Below, piece by piece: positions 12,691-22,428 of a stretch of DNA of 64,000 nt. The stretch is taken from positions 103,389,086 to 103,453,085 of the forward strand of contig CM050650.1 in assembly GCA_027574665.1 (NCBI GenBank), in the 5' to 3' direction. The notes under the pieces are model-generated. The model saw only the letters and a list, made by a program, of their open reading frames with translations. It was not told where the DNA came from and ran no database searches. This stretch comes from Rhynochetos jubatus (Eukaryota > Chordata > Aves > Eurypygiformes > Rhynochetidae). How positions within the stretch are numbered: position 1 is the first letter of the stretch; each line of letters starts with the position of its first letter. The translations under genes and the position numbers were made by a program.

Positions 12691-13002
12691 TTACATCCTC
12701 TTCCGATGTGTTTCACCATTTAATTTTCCATTTTCCATTGCTTTATTTTCAAAGTTCCAGTCAGTTGGGTTGAGGAGTTGCAGAGTTTTTTTGTACGTCC
12801 AGTATGGGTTAAGTATTAGTGTAACAGCAAACAATCCCGAGAATAAAACAATAAAATGAAGTAGTCCCAGATTTTCCATCACAGAATTCCAATTGAAAAT
12901 ACACACCCACCACATGTGGTAAGAAAGAATCATGCGGCAGTGAAACAGGTGGATCATCACCCACTGGTTTGCCTTCCAGAAAAATGTGTTAGCACAGCCA
13001 GC
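12691..13002 (-). CDS. CLN8: CLN8 last coding exon (residues 182-284)
   Basis: The exon begins after a TTTTTCTAG acceptor (AG at 13004-13003) in phase 0 and ends at TAA (12693-12691). It encodes 103 residues joining exactly to the upstream exon, giving 284 aa; human CLN8 has 286. It contains the second half of the TLC (TRAM-LAG1-CLN8) domain, with MIHLFHCRMILSYHMWWVC, a hydrophobic helix around residues 228-246, and the conserved NPYWT and LLNPTDWNF stretches. Residues Q194, R204 and W263, positions mutated in human neuronal ceroid lipofuscinosis 8, are all present at the same numbers. The C-terminus RKRM is a variant of the dilysine ER-retrieval signal seen in the mammalian protein. Confidence 0.97.
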   Translation of the reverse strand, partial: AGCANTFFWKANQWVMIHLFHCRMILSYHMWWVCIFNWNSVMENLGLLHFIVLFSGLFAVTLILNPYWTYKKTLQLLNPTDWNFENKAMENGKLNGETHRKRM

Positions 13003-13403
13003 CTAGAAAAACAAGAACAGAAAGTATGTAGAAGTGAGATCGTTTGTTACTTCAGGATAAGGAATTGAGGAATCTGTAGGACTAATGCAAACACACAGCT
13101 TTCACATACACACTCGGGCATTTTTTCCAATTAGAGCTCTGATATTCCACATGCATACGGCACCCCAAGCTTAGAATGAACCTGTAGCATCTCAGTATCC
13201 GCAAGCACACAGCATCATGCAGAAACCTGTCTGGAAGACTACAAAAGTATCACCACAAAAGCAGGTATCACAATAACATGGATATCAGTTAGATGGACGC
13301 AGTTTTGCTGAAAAGCTGTCTAGTCAAACCACACAGATTACCTAGGGACAAGGGAGTTGCATGAAAACTGTTACAAACCGTTTGGAAAATATCACATTCT
13401 TAC

Positions 13404-13946
13404 CTTCAGAAGCATCCAGGAAATGCACGTTGAGGGAGTACTCATCTCCAGCAACATTCCCATCAAAGGCAGATAATGTCCAGATTTCACATTAATGACC
13501 AGACCAGCCAAGCCACCAAAAGCAAGTAAATGATGAACTACCAAGAACACATCAAATGTTCTAAAAATAACGTTGGACACGTGAACAGCTACATTTTCAA
13601 GCAAGAAAAATCCAGCAGCTATTAAACAGTTAAACCAACTCCACTTCTGCTGAGAATACACTTTGTCAGCATGAAAAACAGGATCTATGAGCAAAGCCCA
13701 TAAACCAGCCACACAGCTCTGAAGTCCAAACACACCACGTGTGACTGCCATATTCCAAAACACCTTCTCCTTTGCATACAAGGCACGATAAGTGGTACTC
13801 ATCGATGAAGACAACCAGTGAGACAGGAGAAACACTCCCAAGTAGATCAAAAAACCAGCAGCTAAAAATGTCAAACGAACTTCCCATAAGAGATAGTCCC
13901 AGTCAAAAATGGTCCCAAACACTGGTTCATCATTTGTAGGATTCAT
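13404..13946 (-). CDS. CLN8: CLN8 first coding exon (residues 1-181), ER cargo receptor for lysosomal enzymes
   Basis: CLN8 is a multi-pass ER/ERGIC membrane protein that helps export lysosomal enzymes from the ER; its loss causes ceroid lipofuscinosis in mammals. The start chosen is ATG at 13946 (MNPTNDEP), matching the family N-terminus (MNP). An in-frame ATG 21 bp upstream (13967) exists but sits in sequence that looks like 5' UTR. Visible: a first membrane helix around residues 24-41, the TLC domain from about residue 60, [16 protein letters not shown] (117-132), VVHHLLAF, and R24, the residue altered in the human epilepsy form. The exon ends LLK followed by a GTAAG donor (GT at 13403-13402) in phase 0 and joins 12691-13002. 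No frameshift or stop interrupts it. Confidence 0.97.
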
Positions 13947-14068
13947 TTCTTCTTTTTTACAGAGCAAAGCCTTGTGAGGGGCTTGGCACTTCTCACCCGC
14001 ACTATAGTCTCCTTTATGCCTGTTCAGCCTCTGCTATTATGCAAACCAGAAACCGTGAACTCTTCCAT
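13947..14068 (-). other. CLN8: CLN8 5' UTR portion of coding exon 1
   Basis: On the minus strand a polypyrimidine tract CTCCTTGTTCCAG ends with AG at 14070-14069, a good acceptor. The 122 bases from there to the ATG would be 5' UTR, implying at least one upstream non-coding exon in the 15 kb CpG island. The segment includes two ATGs: one at the very start of the exon and one in frame at 13967. Confidence 0.7.
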
Positions 14069-14879
14069 CTGGAACAAGGAGAAAAAAATCAAGTGAATTT
14101 TAAAGTCATCTATATAAATAGCTTCTAAACCGTAGAGAACTCTATTCCACTGCAGTTACGACTTTGGTCCTGTTGCCGCTAGGCACAGTCATCCCCAAAG
14201 ACAGGCAGACAGGAACAAAAAGTTTAAGCAACGTGTTCAAGATTAACACTTGGCCTGCAAAATCAGTACTAGTACGAAGCAACGCACTGACACAAAAACT
14301 GAAGGGGGCTAAGTACGACGCAAGAAAGAGGAAGAGAAAAACCAAGAAGCAAACCGTGTTCTCCCTTGGGAGATGGAAGCGGGGGGCGGGGTGGGGAAGA
14401 GGGTTGTATTTTAACAGCAGTGCGCAGTTATTCTCCAGTTCCATCATTCACCTACTTCCCTCTTTTTCAACCACTTCCTACAGCTTTAGGTGCAATTCAC
14501 AATCTCAAATGCAGACCTGGGACATAAAACTACAAAAACTTAATCCACTAAGTGGGATCACTTACACGGAAAAAGGGCTTTCAGGATCATATCTAAAAAC
14601 AAGACTTTGCCATCAGTTTCCAAACATTAATCCACTTTCCAACACAAAACATATCCCAAAAATGCAAGAAGAGGATGGAATGCAGACAAGCAACATTAAT
14701 ATGTATTAACAACATTAGCATAATTAACTGAACAGCCCAGCACTACGTGCCTCAGGTTAGCTGAAACTTCCTGAACACACCATAGCTAAAAAAAGGTATT
14801 TGTGGGGAGGGAAAAGCAGATAATACTGACAGATTTGAATGCCCGCTCATTTTATGAACGATTTGGGGGATATCAGCAT

Positions 14880-15790
14880 GACGACTAGACCCACAGCAGC
14901 CTGTAAATGCTCAGAACCGCAACGCGTTCGGGAGTTCGGTGCGAGCAGAGGAAAAAGCCACAACTGCCGAGCACAGAGCCCCTGGTGAGATGCTCCCGCC
15001 TGGCTCCACCAGGCAGCTAATGCCACCACGACAACCCAGATGCTGCAGGGACCTGCTCCCCCTGGCCTTTGCTCGCAGACGCCCCTCTCCAAGACGGGGA
15101 CGGGGCGGGACGCGACTATTCGGACACGATCCCAGCCCCGGCCCGAGGGTCCTACACCCGTCCCACTCCTAACAGAGGAAGTCCCAGCAGCCAGGCCGCC
15201 CCCCCCCCCATCTCCCAAGGGAAAACAGGGGTGAAGCATTAATCCGATGGCACAAACAGGCCCTGAACACCGCAACACACTGCGGCCAGCCCTGGCTCCA
15301 GAAGGGCCGCGACTGCTCCTCCGCCCGCCCGCCCGCACAAACCGGCAGCACCACCCTCCCGTCCCGCCCGCCCCCGCCGAGCCCCTCCCGCAGACCCGGG
15401 GGACCGGGGCCGGCCCCGGCGCACAGCCCTCGCGCACACCCCACCGCTCCTCACCCACAGCGCTGTCCGCGATGGTGGGGCGAGCCGGCACTGTCCCGGG
15501 CGGCAAGCCGCCCTCACCGGCCTCCCGGGAGCGCCCGGTCCGACCCGACCCGGGAGGCCCGACCGGCTGCCGTTCCCACAACAATCTCCCTCAGCTGATC
15601 AGCAGCCATAGGCCCTTCTACGCATGCGCCACACGCCGCGGCACAAACCACCGGGCGCCGCGGGGGGAGGGCGCGGCTATACCACTTGGGCAGGGGGAGC
15701 CGCGGGAGCTCCGCCCGGCGGAGGCGGGAGGCAGCGGGCCCGGTCCGACGGCATCGCGCCGCCCCTCCAGAGGGGAACCTTGTTTACAAG
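14880..15790 (-). promoter_or_regulatory. CLN8: CLN8 CpG-island promoter and candidate first exon
   Basis: A GC-rich, CpG-dense block about 1 kb upstream of the CLN8 coding exon, with AT-rich DNA on both sides. On the minus strand a donor-like CCG|GTGAGGG ends at 15518, and another, TGTGG|GTGAGGA, occurs about 60 bp further downstream. Either could be the 5' splice site of a non-coding first exon joined to the acceptor at 14069. No TATA box is obvious, as usual for housekeeping CpG promoters. ORFs on both strands in this block are composition effects. Transcript ends were not determined. Confidence 0.75.
15619..15632. promoter_or_regulatory. NRF-1-like palindromic site
   Basis: TACGCATGCGCCAC matches the core of the NRF-1 consensus TGCGCATGCGCA closely. 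It is placed about 100 bp upstream of the candidate minus-strand donor, within the CpG island, where such sites commonly sit near start sites. Binding is inferred from the motif only. Confidence 0.5.
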
Positions 15791-16369
15791 GTGTTTGTCT
15801 TCAGGGAACAGCAGGCTCATCACCACCACTGAAAAGTTAATAATATTTAACAGGCGCCTGTTCAACAGTCATAACAAAAAAGTAGCAGTGACGCCATAGC
15901 CAGCACGTTTACCGGCAATTATCCAATTTCATGGAAGACAGGGAATTATTAAATGGATGTCACGGAGTACTGCTACATGATTCCCTCCATACTTGCGAAA
16001 ATTGATGCTGTCATCCCAGTGACTCAGACCGGCGGGATCTTGCGGGCATTACAGGGGGAGGTCACTGAAAGCACCGGGGTTCCTCGGCTCCGCTTCAGCC
16101 CCACACCCCGGGTTTAGTTTGGCTTTGGCAAGAGTGACTGGCAGTGCATGCGAGTTTTGCCAGGGAAAAAGCCTGGTCCCACAACAAATCGGGTGATTCC
16201 ACCAAAAAGTGGTCAAGGAGGATTGAGCTAGAACAGCCGAAATCCTACACCGGGTCTGCTCGTGGTGAAAGACCAGAGCTGGGAAATCAGTCCTGGAAGT
16301 CTGATGTGCGTCACAGAGGGAAGTGCCGCCATTCCCTGTGGAAAAACGGGCCTTGCCACAATAGCAGGA
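15791..16369. other. Gene-less stretch upstream of CLN8
   Basis: Unique sequence between the CpG island and the first ERVL LTR. No gene or repeat was recognised. Confidence 0.45.
16365..16369. repeat. Target-site duplication CAGGA, left copy
   Basis: The five bases CAGGA directly precede the LTR and are repeated exactly at 17147-17151 directly after it. A 5-bp duplication fits ERVL-class integration. Confidence 0.85.
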
Positions 16370-17146
16370 TGATTGTGGTTTAACTCCGGCCAGCAAATAC
16401 CACGAAGCCGCTCTCACACCTCTCCCCCTGCCTCCTCCAGCAGAGGGAGAGAACTGGAGGAAAAAGATAAGGAAGCTCATAAAATTGAGATAAGAACTAT
16501 TTACTAATTGAGTATAAATTAATAATATATATACATATAAAAATACTACTACTAATAAGTAATTAATATAATAGAAAATAAAACATATGATTCAATTGCT
16601 CACCACCCGCTGAACAATGCGCAGACAGGTCCCAATAAGTGAGAGTCAGGCCCAGAGAACCTGAGAGCCGGAGCCTGAGAGCGATCGCAGCAGAGTCCAA
16701 GTGAACCCTATCAGCAACATCACGACCAGGAAAGCCAACCGACCCATCAGCACACTAACGAGCCAGCAAAGGAGTTAGCAAAGCAGCTAACAAAGGAGTT
16801 GTATGAGCTAACAGGGGAGTTAGCAAGGGAGCAAAAAGAATGATGGCCCCCGAGCCCACTCCCTGCTTATGTCCCGAGCATGACCTGCTATGGAATGAAA
16901 TAACCCTTTGGTCAGTTTAAGTCAGCTGTCTGAACTGTGTGTCCCCACACACTGCCTCTATAGAGAAAGTTGGGAATGCAGCTGCAGTATCAGAAGCTGG
17001 AAAAAACCTTGAATTTGGTTCAGGCACTGCCCAGCAACAGCTAGAAAGACACCTTATCAGTACTTTTCTCAGGGTAAATCTAGAAACACAGCTTCATACC
17101 AGGCACTGTGAAGAAAGTTAACTCTTTCCTGACTAAAACCAGCACA
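16370..17146 (-). mobile_element. Solo ERVL-type LTR, copy 1
   Basis: On the plus strand it opens TGATTGTGGTTTAAC and closes AAAACCAGCACA, so on the minus strand it reads TGTGCTGGTTTTAG...CCACAATCA, the form of a common bird ERVL LTR. Internal landmarks shared with the other two copies are GAGATAAGAAC, the TACTACTACTAATAAGTAATTAAT tract, CTCACCACCCGCTGA, the GAGCATGACCTGCTATGGAATG block, GGTCAGTTTAAGTCAGCTGTC and GAAGAAAGTTAACTC. No internal coding region and perfect 5-bp flanking repeats show a solo LTR formed by LTR-LTR recombination. The TATA box seen in copy 3 is mutated here (CTTATGTCC). Confidence 0.88.
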
Positions 17147-17151
17147 CAGGA
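17147..17151. repeat. Target-site duplication CAGGA, right copy
   Basis: Exact repeat of 16365-16369 immediately after the LTR end CACA. Confidence 0.85.
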
Positions 17152-19446
17152 TAACTGGGCAGGAGGGGTTTTGTGCATTTGCTTTCAATTGCTAATGTGA
17201 CAACCCTGTCCCTGACAGACCCCCGAGCACTGTGAAAAGTAAGATCTGTTCATATGACACCTCAGTAGTTTAGATAGGGGCAGCCAGCCTCAGCTGTTTG
17301 TGGGAAACATCTGGGAACCAAATCTACTGCTTGCTTCTCCTTTTAACGTGCTGGGTGTGAGGCATTACACCTTCCCTCCAAGCTCCTCTACAGACAGCCC
17401 CAAGGGACACCAGGGTTTGGCTGAAGCTGTGCCCACACACCCAGACAGTGCCACTAAGGTGAGTCACTGCCACCTCCTGCCCGTAACCTCATCTCTGCCC
17501 AGGAGGCCAAGGCTCAGCAGTTAATGCAGGGCAAGAAATTTCAGCCAAAATGCTTATTTCATGCGGAGAGCTCACTCATGTACAAGTGACAGAGATCCTA
17601 ATGACGTGCACTGGCAAGCTGGTCTTGCAGACAGAAGGATTTGGTCTTTGCACAAAAGTGAGGGTAAATTTGTTGCAAAGCTCTGGGTTACGGTCAGACA
17701 CATTTACTAACCCTGAAAGGGAAAAAAGGATGTAGGGCCTGAGAGATGCAAAGTAGAAGATTTGGAGGAGCTGTTGCTTGGGAAGTGCTTCCTAGTTGGT
17801 GGTGGATAGTCATTTAATAGCCTCTGTTCTCTAACAGATGCTGGACCTGTCCTGGGTAACATGAAAAGAATGAGAAAGCTGAACAACCAAAGCTGGGTGA
17901 GCTATTGTTGGAAGAAATTGCTCTCCCAAGTAACGTGATGGAGCTGTTGCACCAAGGGCATATGTTTTCACTCCCCTTAATTTTATTTTTCCCACAGCTG
18001 TCTTTAAAGAACTCCTTTAAATTCTAACACCTTGAGGCAGGAGATTTTTTTAACATACATATAAGGAACTATGATCAAACTGTAAAGAACAAGAGCACAG
18101 ATAGGCTGTTGTCTTTCTTGGGGATTTTCCTTGCAAATGCTGCCTTTCTTGCCTTCTCAAGCAAAACTGCTTTTTTAATTACTACTAGGTGTAGTCATGA
18201 TGAGATAGTTTAGTGTTACTTTTTAATTTACTGATACTACAACCATATTTAGTAACAATTTTTTAATAGGTGCCTCATTATGGTAATTACAATCGCTTCA
18301 GGTATTTCAAAATAGTTCTTCCTGCTCATCTTCCATATTATGTCATATTCAGTTCTCCCTTTTTGGCTATTCTGACTGGATGCTACAGCATGCCCTGTCT
18401 AAAACTAAATTTCCTGACTATCTGCACTGTCTCAATTTTGGACTACTTGATATCTTCAGAATGTCACTGCTGGAAGATCAAAGAGCACCTCCAAGCAGGT
18501 AGCCCTGCCTGCAGCCTGGAGGATCTGCCCCTTGTAGCTAAGAGCCTCTTTATACTGGTTCAGCAGTGCTTGCCTGCAGTTAAGAGCTGAACATGATTTT
18601 TTTTTCACTTTACAATACCTGTGTTTTGCTGCCTCAATGGCTACATCTGTACAGCGCCCCATGTGAGGTGTGCCTCTTACTTTGATTTGGGGTGGCTACA
18701 TCCCAGCTGCCCATTGAATAAGATTTTGGCACACACTATTTCACAAAACATCCATAAAAATGTTGGCTTCAGATGGTCATTTTGACCAGACTCCTGCTTC
18801 AAATGGGACCAATGCCCAATACCGAGGAACCTTCTAGAAGAGTACTAACTGGCACAGGCTAAACATCTTCCAGGTAGCGTACTAGTAATTATATATTGCA
18901 CGCAGTAATGAATCAGTAGCTCCTCTGTTGTATTTACTAATATACAGATACCTGATGGTAGTTAAAAGTGTCTTAATTTTATCAGCTTTTTTCCCTTCGT
19001 TCCCCAAACTGGAGTGCCGCAGCCCCAAGCCCTTCTCCTGCTCCCCGTACTTTCAGAGTCAGACTAGTACCCTCTCACTGAGTGACCACATCTTAAAGGC
19101 AGAGGCCTAGGAGATGTTTATGGGGGACAAGTCCAGACAGTGAGACCTTCAGTGGGCAGGGAGACTACAGTTTGTGCAGAGGCTGCAGGATGACTATTAC
19201 AGGACATGTTTCACTGCTTGTGTGTGCCTGGTGGGAATACAGAATATAGCCAACTGGTGGTCCTGTTGCCATTGGCAGTGAGCTGAGAAATGTGTTACAG
19301 GGGTGGACTGAGAAAAGAGTTTCAATCCCATTATCAAATTCGTCCATCCATTGCAGACAACTGTTTATCATGCAAAGATTTGCCTTGGACATGTAAGGGC
19401 AGAAAAGTCTGGAATAAGCCACCCTGAATTCTGCCTTTTGCTGTCA
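17152..19446. other. Gene-less spacer
   Basis: Unique sequence between two ERVL LTRs. Several 60-106 codon ORFs occur on both strands with no domain, splice or codon support. No repeat family was recognised. Confidence 0.45.
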
Positions 19447-20089
19447 TGTTGTGGTTTAACCCCCGTAAGCAACCAAGTACTACAGAGCTGTGCGTTAACT
19501 GCCCCCCCCCCCCCCCACCCCTGTGGGATGGGGGAGGGAATTGGAGGAAAAAGAGAGAACTGTGGGTTGAGATAATAACAGTTTAATAATTGAAAGTAAA
19601 TGAAATAAAATAATAATACTAATAATAACGTGACGAAAATACTACTCCTACTACTAATGATAACATGTAAAAAAAACAAAAGGGAAAAAAGAAAGGAAAC
19701 CAAAATGATACAACTGCTCACCACTGGCTGACCAACGCTCAACCAGTTCCCAAGCAGTGATTTTTTCCTCCCAGCCAACTCCTCCAACTTATACACTGAG
19801 CATGAAATGAAAGGAAAGAAATATCCATTGGGTCAGTTTGGATCACCTATCCGGATGTGTCCCTTCATAGCTTTTTGTAGAAGAAGAAGCTGGGAACGCA
19901 GGTGCAGTATCAGAAACTGAAAAAGGCCTTGACTTAGTATAAAAATTCCTTAGCAACCACTAAAACCATTAGTGTTATCAATATTCTTCTCAGCACAAAT
20001 CCAAACCATAGCCTAGCACAAATCCAAGACATAGCCTCATACTTGTTACTGTGAAGAAAATTAACGCCATTCCAACTAAAACCAGCACA
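19447..20089 (-). mobile_element. Solo ERVL-type LTR, copy 2
   Basis: Plus-strand ends TGTTGTGGTTTAACCCC and AACTAAAACCAGCACA mark an LTR in minus orientation. It has a run of about 16 C at 19502-19517 in the U5-side segment, GGATGGGGGAGGGAATTGG, GGTTGAGATAATAACAGTTT (minus: ATTAAACTG, polyadenylation region), and a weakened TATA (minus TGTATAAG). It lacks the GAGAGCC/GAGCCTGAGAG segment of copies 1 and 3, so it belongs to a different subfamily. The flanks TGTCA and TATGG are not a duplication, so the original target site is not preserved. Confidence 0.88.
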
Positions 20090-21824
20090 TATGGCAACAG
20101 AGGAGAGTTTTCGGTCTGCAGGAGACATGGCATGATGGCTAAGTGGCCAGAAATTATCTATGGTGGCAGCAGCGAAGGGATGGAGATTGGAAGGAATCCT
20201 ACCTGATGAGGCTGTTCTCCGATGATTTTATAGCCCTCTGTCATCCTCTGAGTAGCATACGAAGGAACTGAAGTTACCGCCTTAGGTTGTCTTAGTTCAT
20301 TTTTTAATTCCAGAGTATCAACAACTTGTGGTCAGTGGTACTGTATGTTGAACTGAGTCCTATGAGTGTAAATAAAACCTGAGCTGCTAATCTTCCCAAT
20401 AGAGGATGAAAAGTCCACTGATACTTTAAAATTCAAGACCTCCCTGACTTCAAAAAAGGTTTTACTCCTCTCTTCCCAAAGTTTCAGAAAAGCTTGCACA
20501 TTTACAGACATAGATCCATGCATATGCACACAACTTGATGTAATCATGTATTTTTCAGTGGCATGCTTCTGGAATTCTTCTTTTAAACTGAAATTTGCTC
20601 CTTTGCCATCTACTAATCTGCAGTCTGCGTTCACTTCTGTGAGAGCTTTACTACTAATTGTGGGAGCTTTGCTTCAAGTCTGTGGGAAGGTTACTACATG
20701 CCCACCTTAAGGAACTCTGTGGCAATACCAAATGTGTAATCGTGCTTTCTTAATGTTTTACACATACTCTCAAAGGTCTCCTGAGTCTTGTTCAACAAGT
20801 ACTTATGCAGTATTCCTACACGCAAACTACAGTTATGCTAAGGAGCACTTTGAACATGCTTGTTTAAGGCATTTTTCCTCTCATCTAAAAGGAAGTGTAC
20901 TCAACTTCTTTCAGAAAACCAGTATTACAAGGCTTTCATGTGTGCCAAGGATTCAGAAAGCCTTTGCATTGCGTAACATTCATCAACCCAGGCTGTTTTA
21001 CCTTCCTCAGTACTTGGAGATCAGCCCTAGTTTCTACCAACTCTTTTTCTATTTCACTTATGGTCAGTTTTAAGTGAGTTAATTGACTCCTTATCCTCCA
21101 CAGCAGATAGTGATAATGGGTGCCTTGAAGCACTTGATATTCTCAGAATTTAAAAGAATTCAGATTTGCTGAGCATTCAGACTTTGATCTGCCCATTGTG
21201 AGAAAAATAGCAGCAATGAAACTGGCTGTTTCTGCCTGCTTGAATCTTTCCAGATAGTTCAAATAACGTAGAAGAACTGGAGATTCTTTACTCAGTTCCT
21301 CTCGAGATTATCCCCCATTTCTCTTTACTGTATGAATATTTCATGAAAATGCTGGAGGTATACAACTGCTTTTTAGTGCTGTATATCCAGTCTCACTAAA
21401 AAAAGCTGTATTTGGTGTAGACACAGTTCAGGATGTTTATCATACCCATGCTGGCCCTCTGACATCTGGCCATTCCCTGTCCACTGCTTAATTGGCCCTC
21501 ACCAAGTACAGCCTTTGTGAAATTATTCCTTCAATATTTCCTCCCTTCTCATCCTTTTACTTCCGTTCAAGGCAAGATATCCTACCCTTTCTTCTTCTAA
21601 CCCAAATTTGTTTCTATTTTGATACAAGACACTCTCAAGCTCCCTCCTGCTTGGTCTAGCCATTTCTCTCAATAATTTATCTAAATCTCGACTTCTCTCT
21701 CCCATTAGTGCTGCAATTAATCTGCAATGTATAAGACGTTTCTGCTCCCCCTCTTCGTCTCCTTAAGTTCACACCTCACTCCAAAGCCTCCTTATTCTCT
21801 TTCCATTTTGCAAGCTTCTCTTTA

Positions 21825-21864
21825 TGTCCCATAGACCATAAACATGTCCCATAGACCATAAACA
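21825..21864. repeat. Perfect 20-bp tandem duplication
   Basis: GTCCCATAGACCATAAACAT occurs twice head to tail with no mismatch, suggesting a recent replication-slippage event. Confidence 0.9.
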
Positions 21865-22392
21865 TATCCCTTGAATCACTGCTTAAATATATTTCATCAT
21901 ACATTTTTTTCTCCCTCTTCTCCCTGACTCTGTTAGAACCCTGGCCAGCCAATGCCTCCTTATGCTCCTCCCGGGGGATTTTCACCTCCTAGAGCCCAGC
22001 ATCACTGGTGACACTATAACCACTTCTTTTACCCCATAGAATAAATAAGAATAATACCGACTGTATCCAGTCCAGGGTGTAAGTTCCTCAGATGTTTCTG
22101 GTTGGCTTCAGGTAACTAGCATGATGTGATGATACAAGGTTGGGTTTACAGCTGAACCTTTTTATTCCTCCCCCACCAAGCTACATGTCTTAACAATGTT
22201 CACCGGAACGAGTTACTCTGTCTCAGTAGTTAGGCTCTTGCTTCACAGCTGTAGTCATGAAGGTTAGTCTAACTGGTGTTTCAGGTTTACCCAGAATCTC
22301 TAGTCCTTCTTTCTGCTTTCTCACACAGGTACCTCCAGTGCCTCTTCAAGAATCAAAGGAAAATACTGTGTCTGTCTCATGGAATATATGCT

Positions 22393-22428
22393 TCTAATTT
22401 TAAAGTTTTATAATTTTAAAGTTTTATT
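22393..22428. repeat. Short AT-rich direct repeat
   Basis: TAATTTTAAAGTTTTA is repeated almost exactly about 17 bp apart. Likely slippage; no function suggested. Confidence 0.7.

Noticed and set aside
14164-14709. 181-codon plus-strand ORF upstream of CLN8
   Set aside because: It lies antisense in the CLN8 5' intron, has Ser/Lys/Asn-rich chance-like sequence and no splice or domain support.
14847-15840. Long ORFs (up to 245 codons) over the second CpG island
   Set aside because: Same composition artefact; the block is the CLN8 promoter and no homologous protein is recognised.
15172-19520. Possible CRISPR-like or satellite structure suggested by repeated C runs
   Set aside because: The C runs (about 15200 and 19502) are isolated homopolymers, one inside an LTR; there is no repeat-spacer periodicity.
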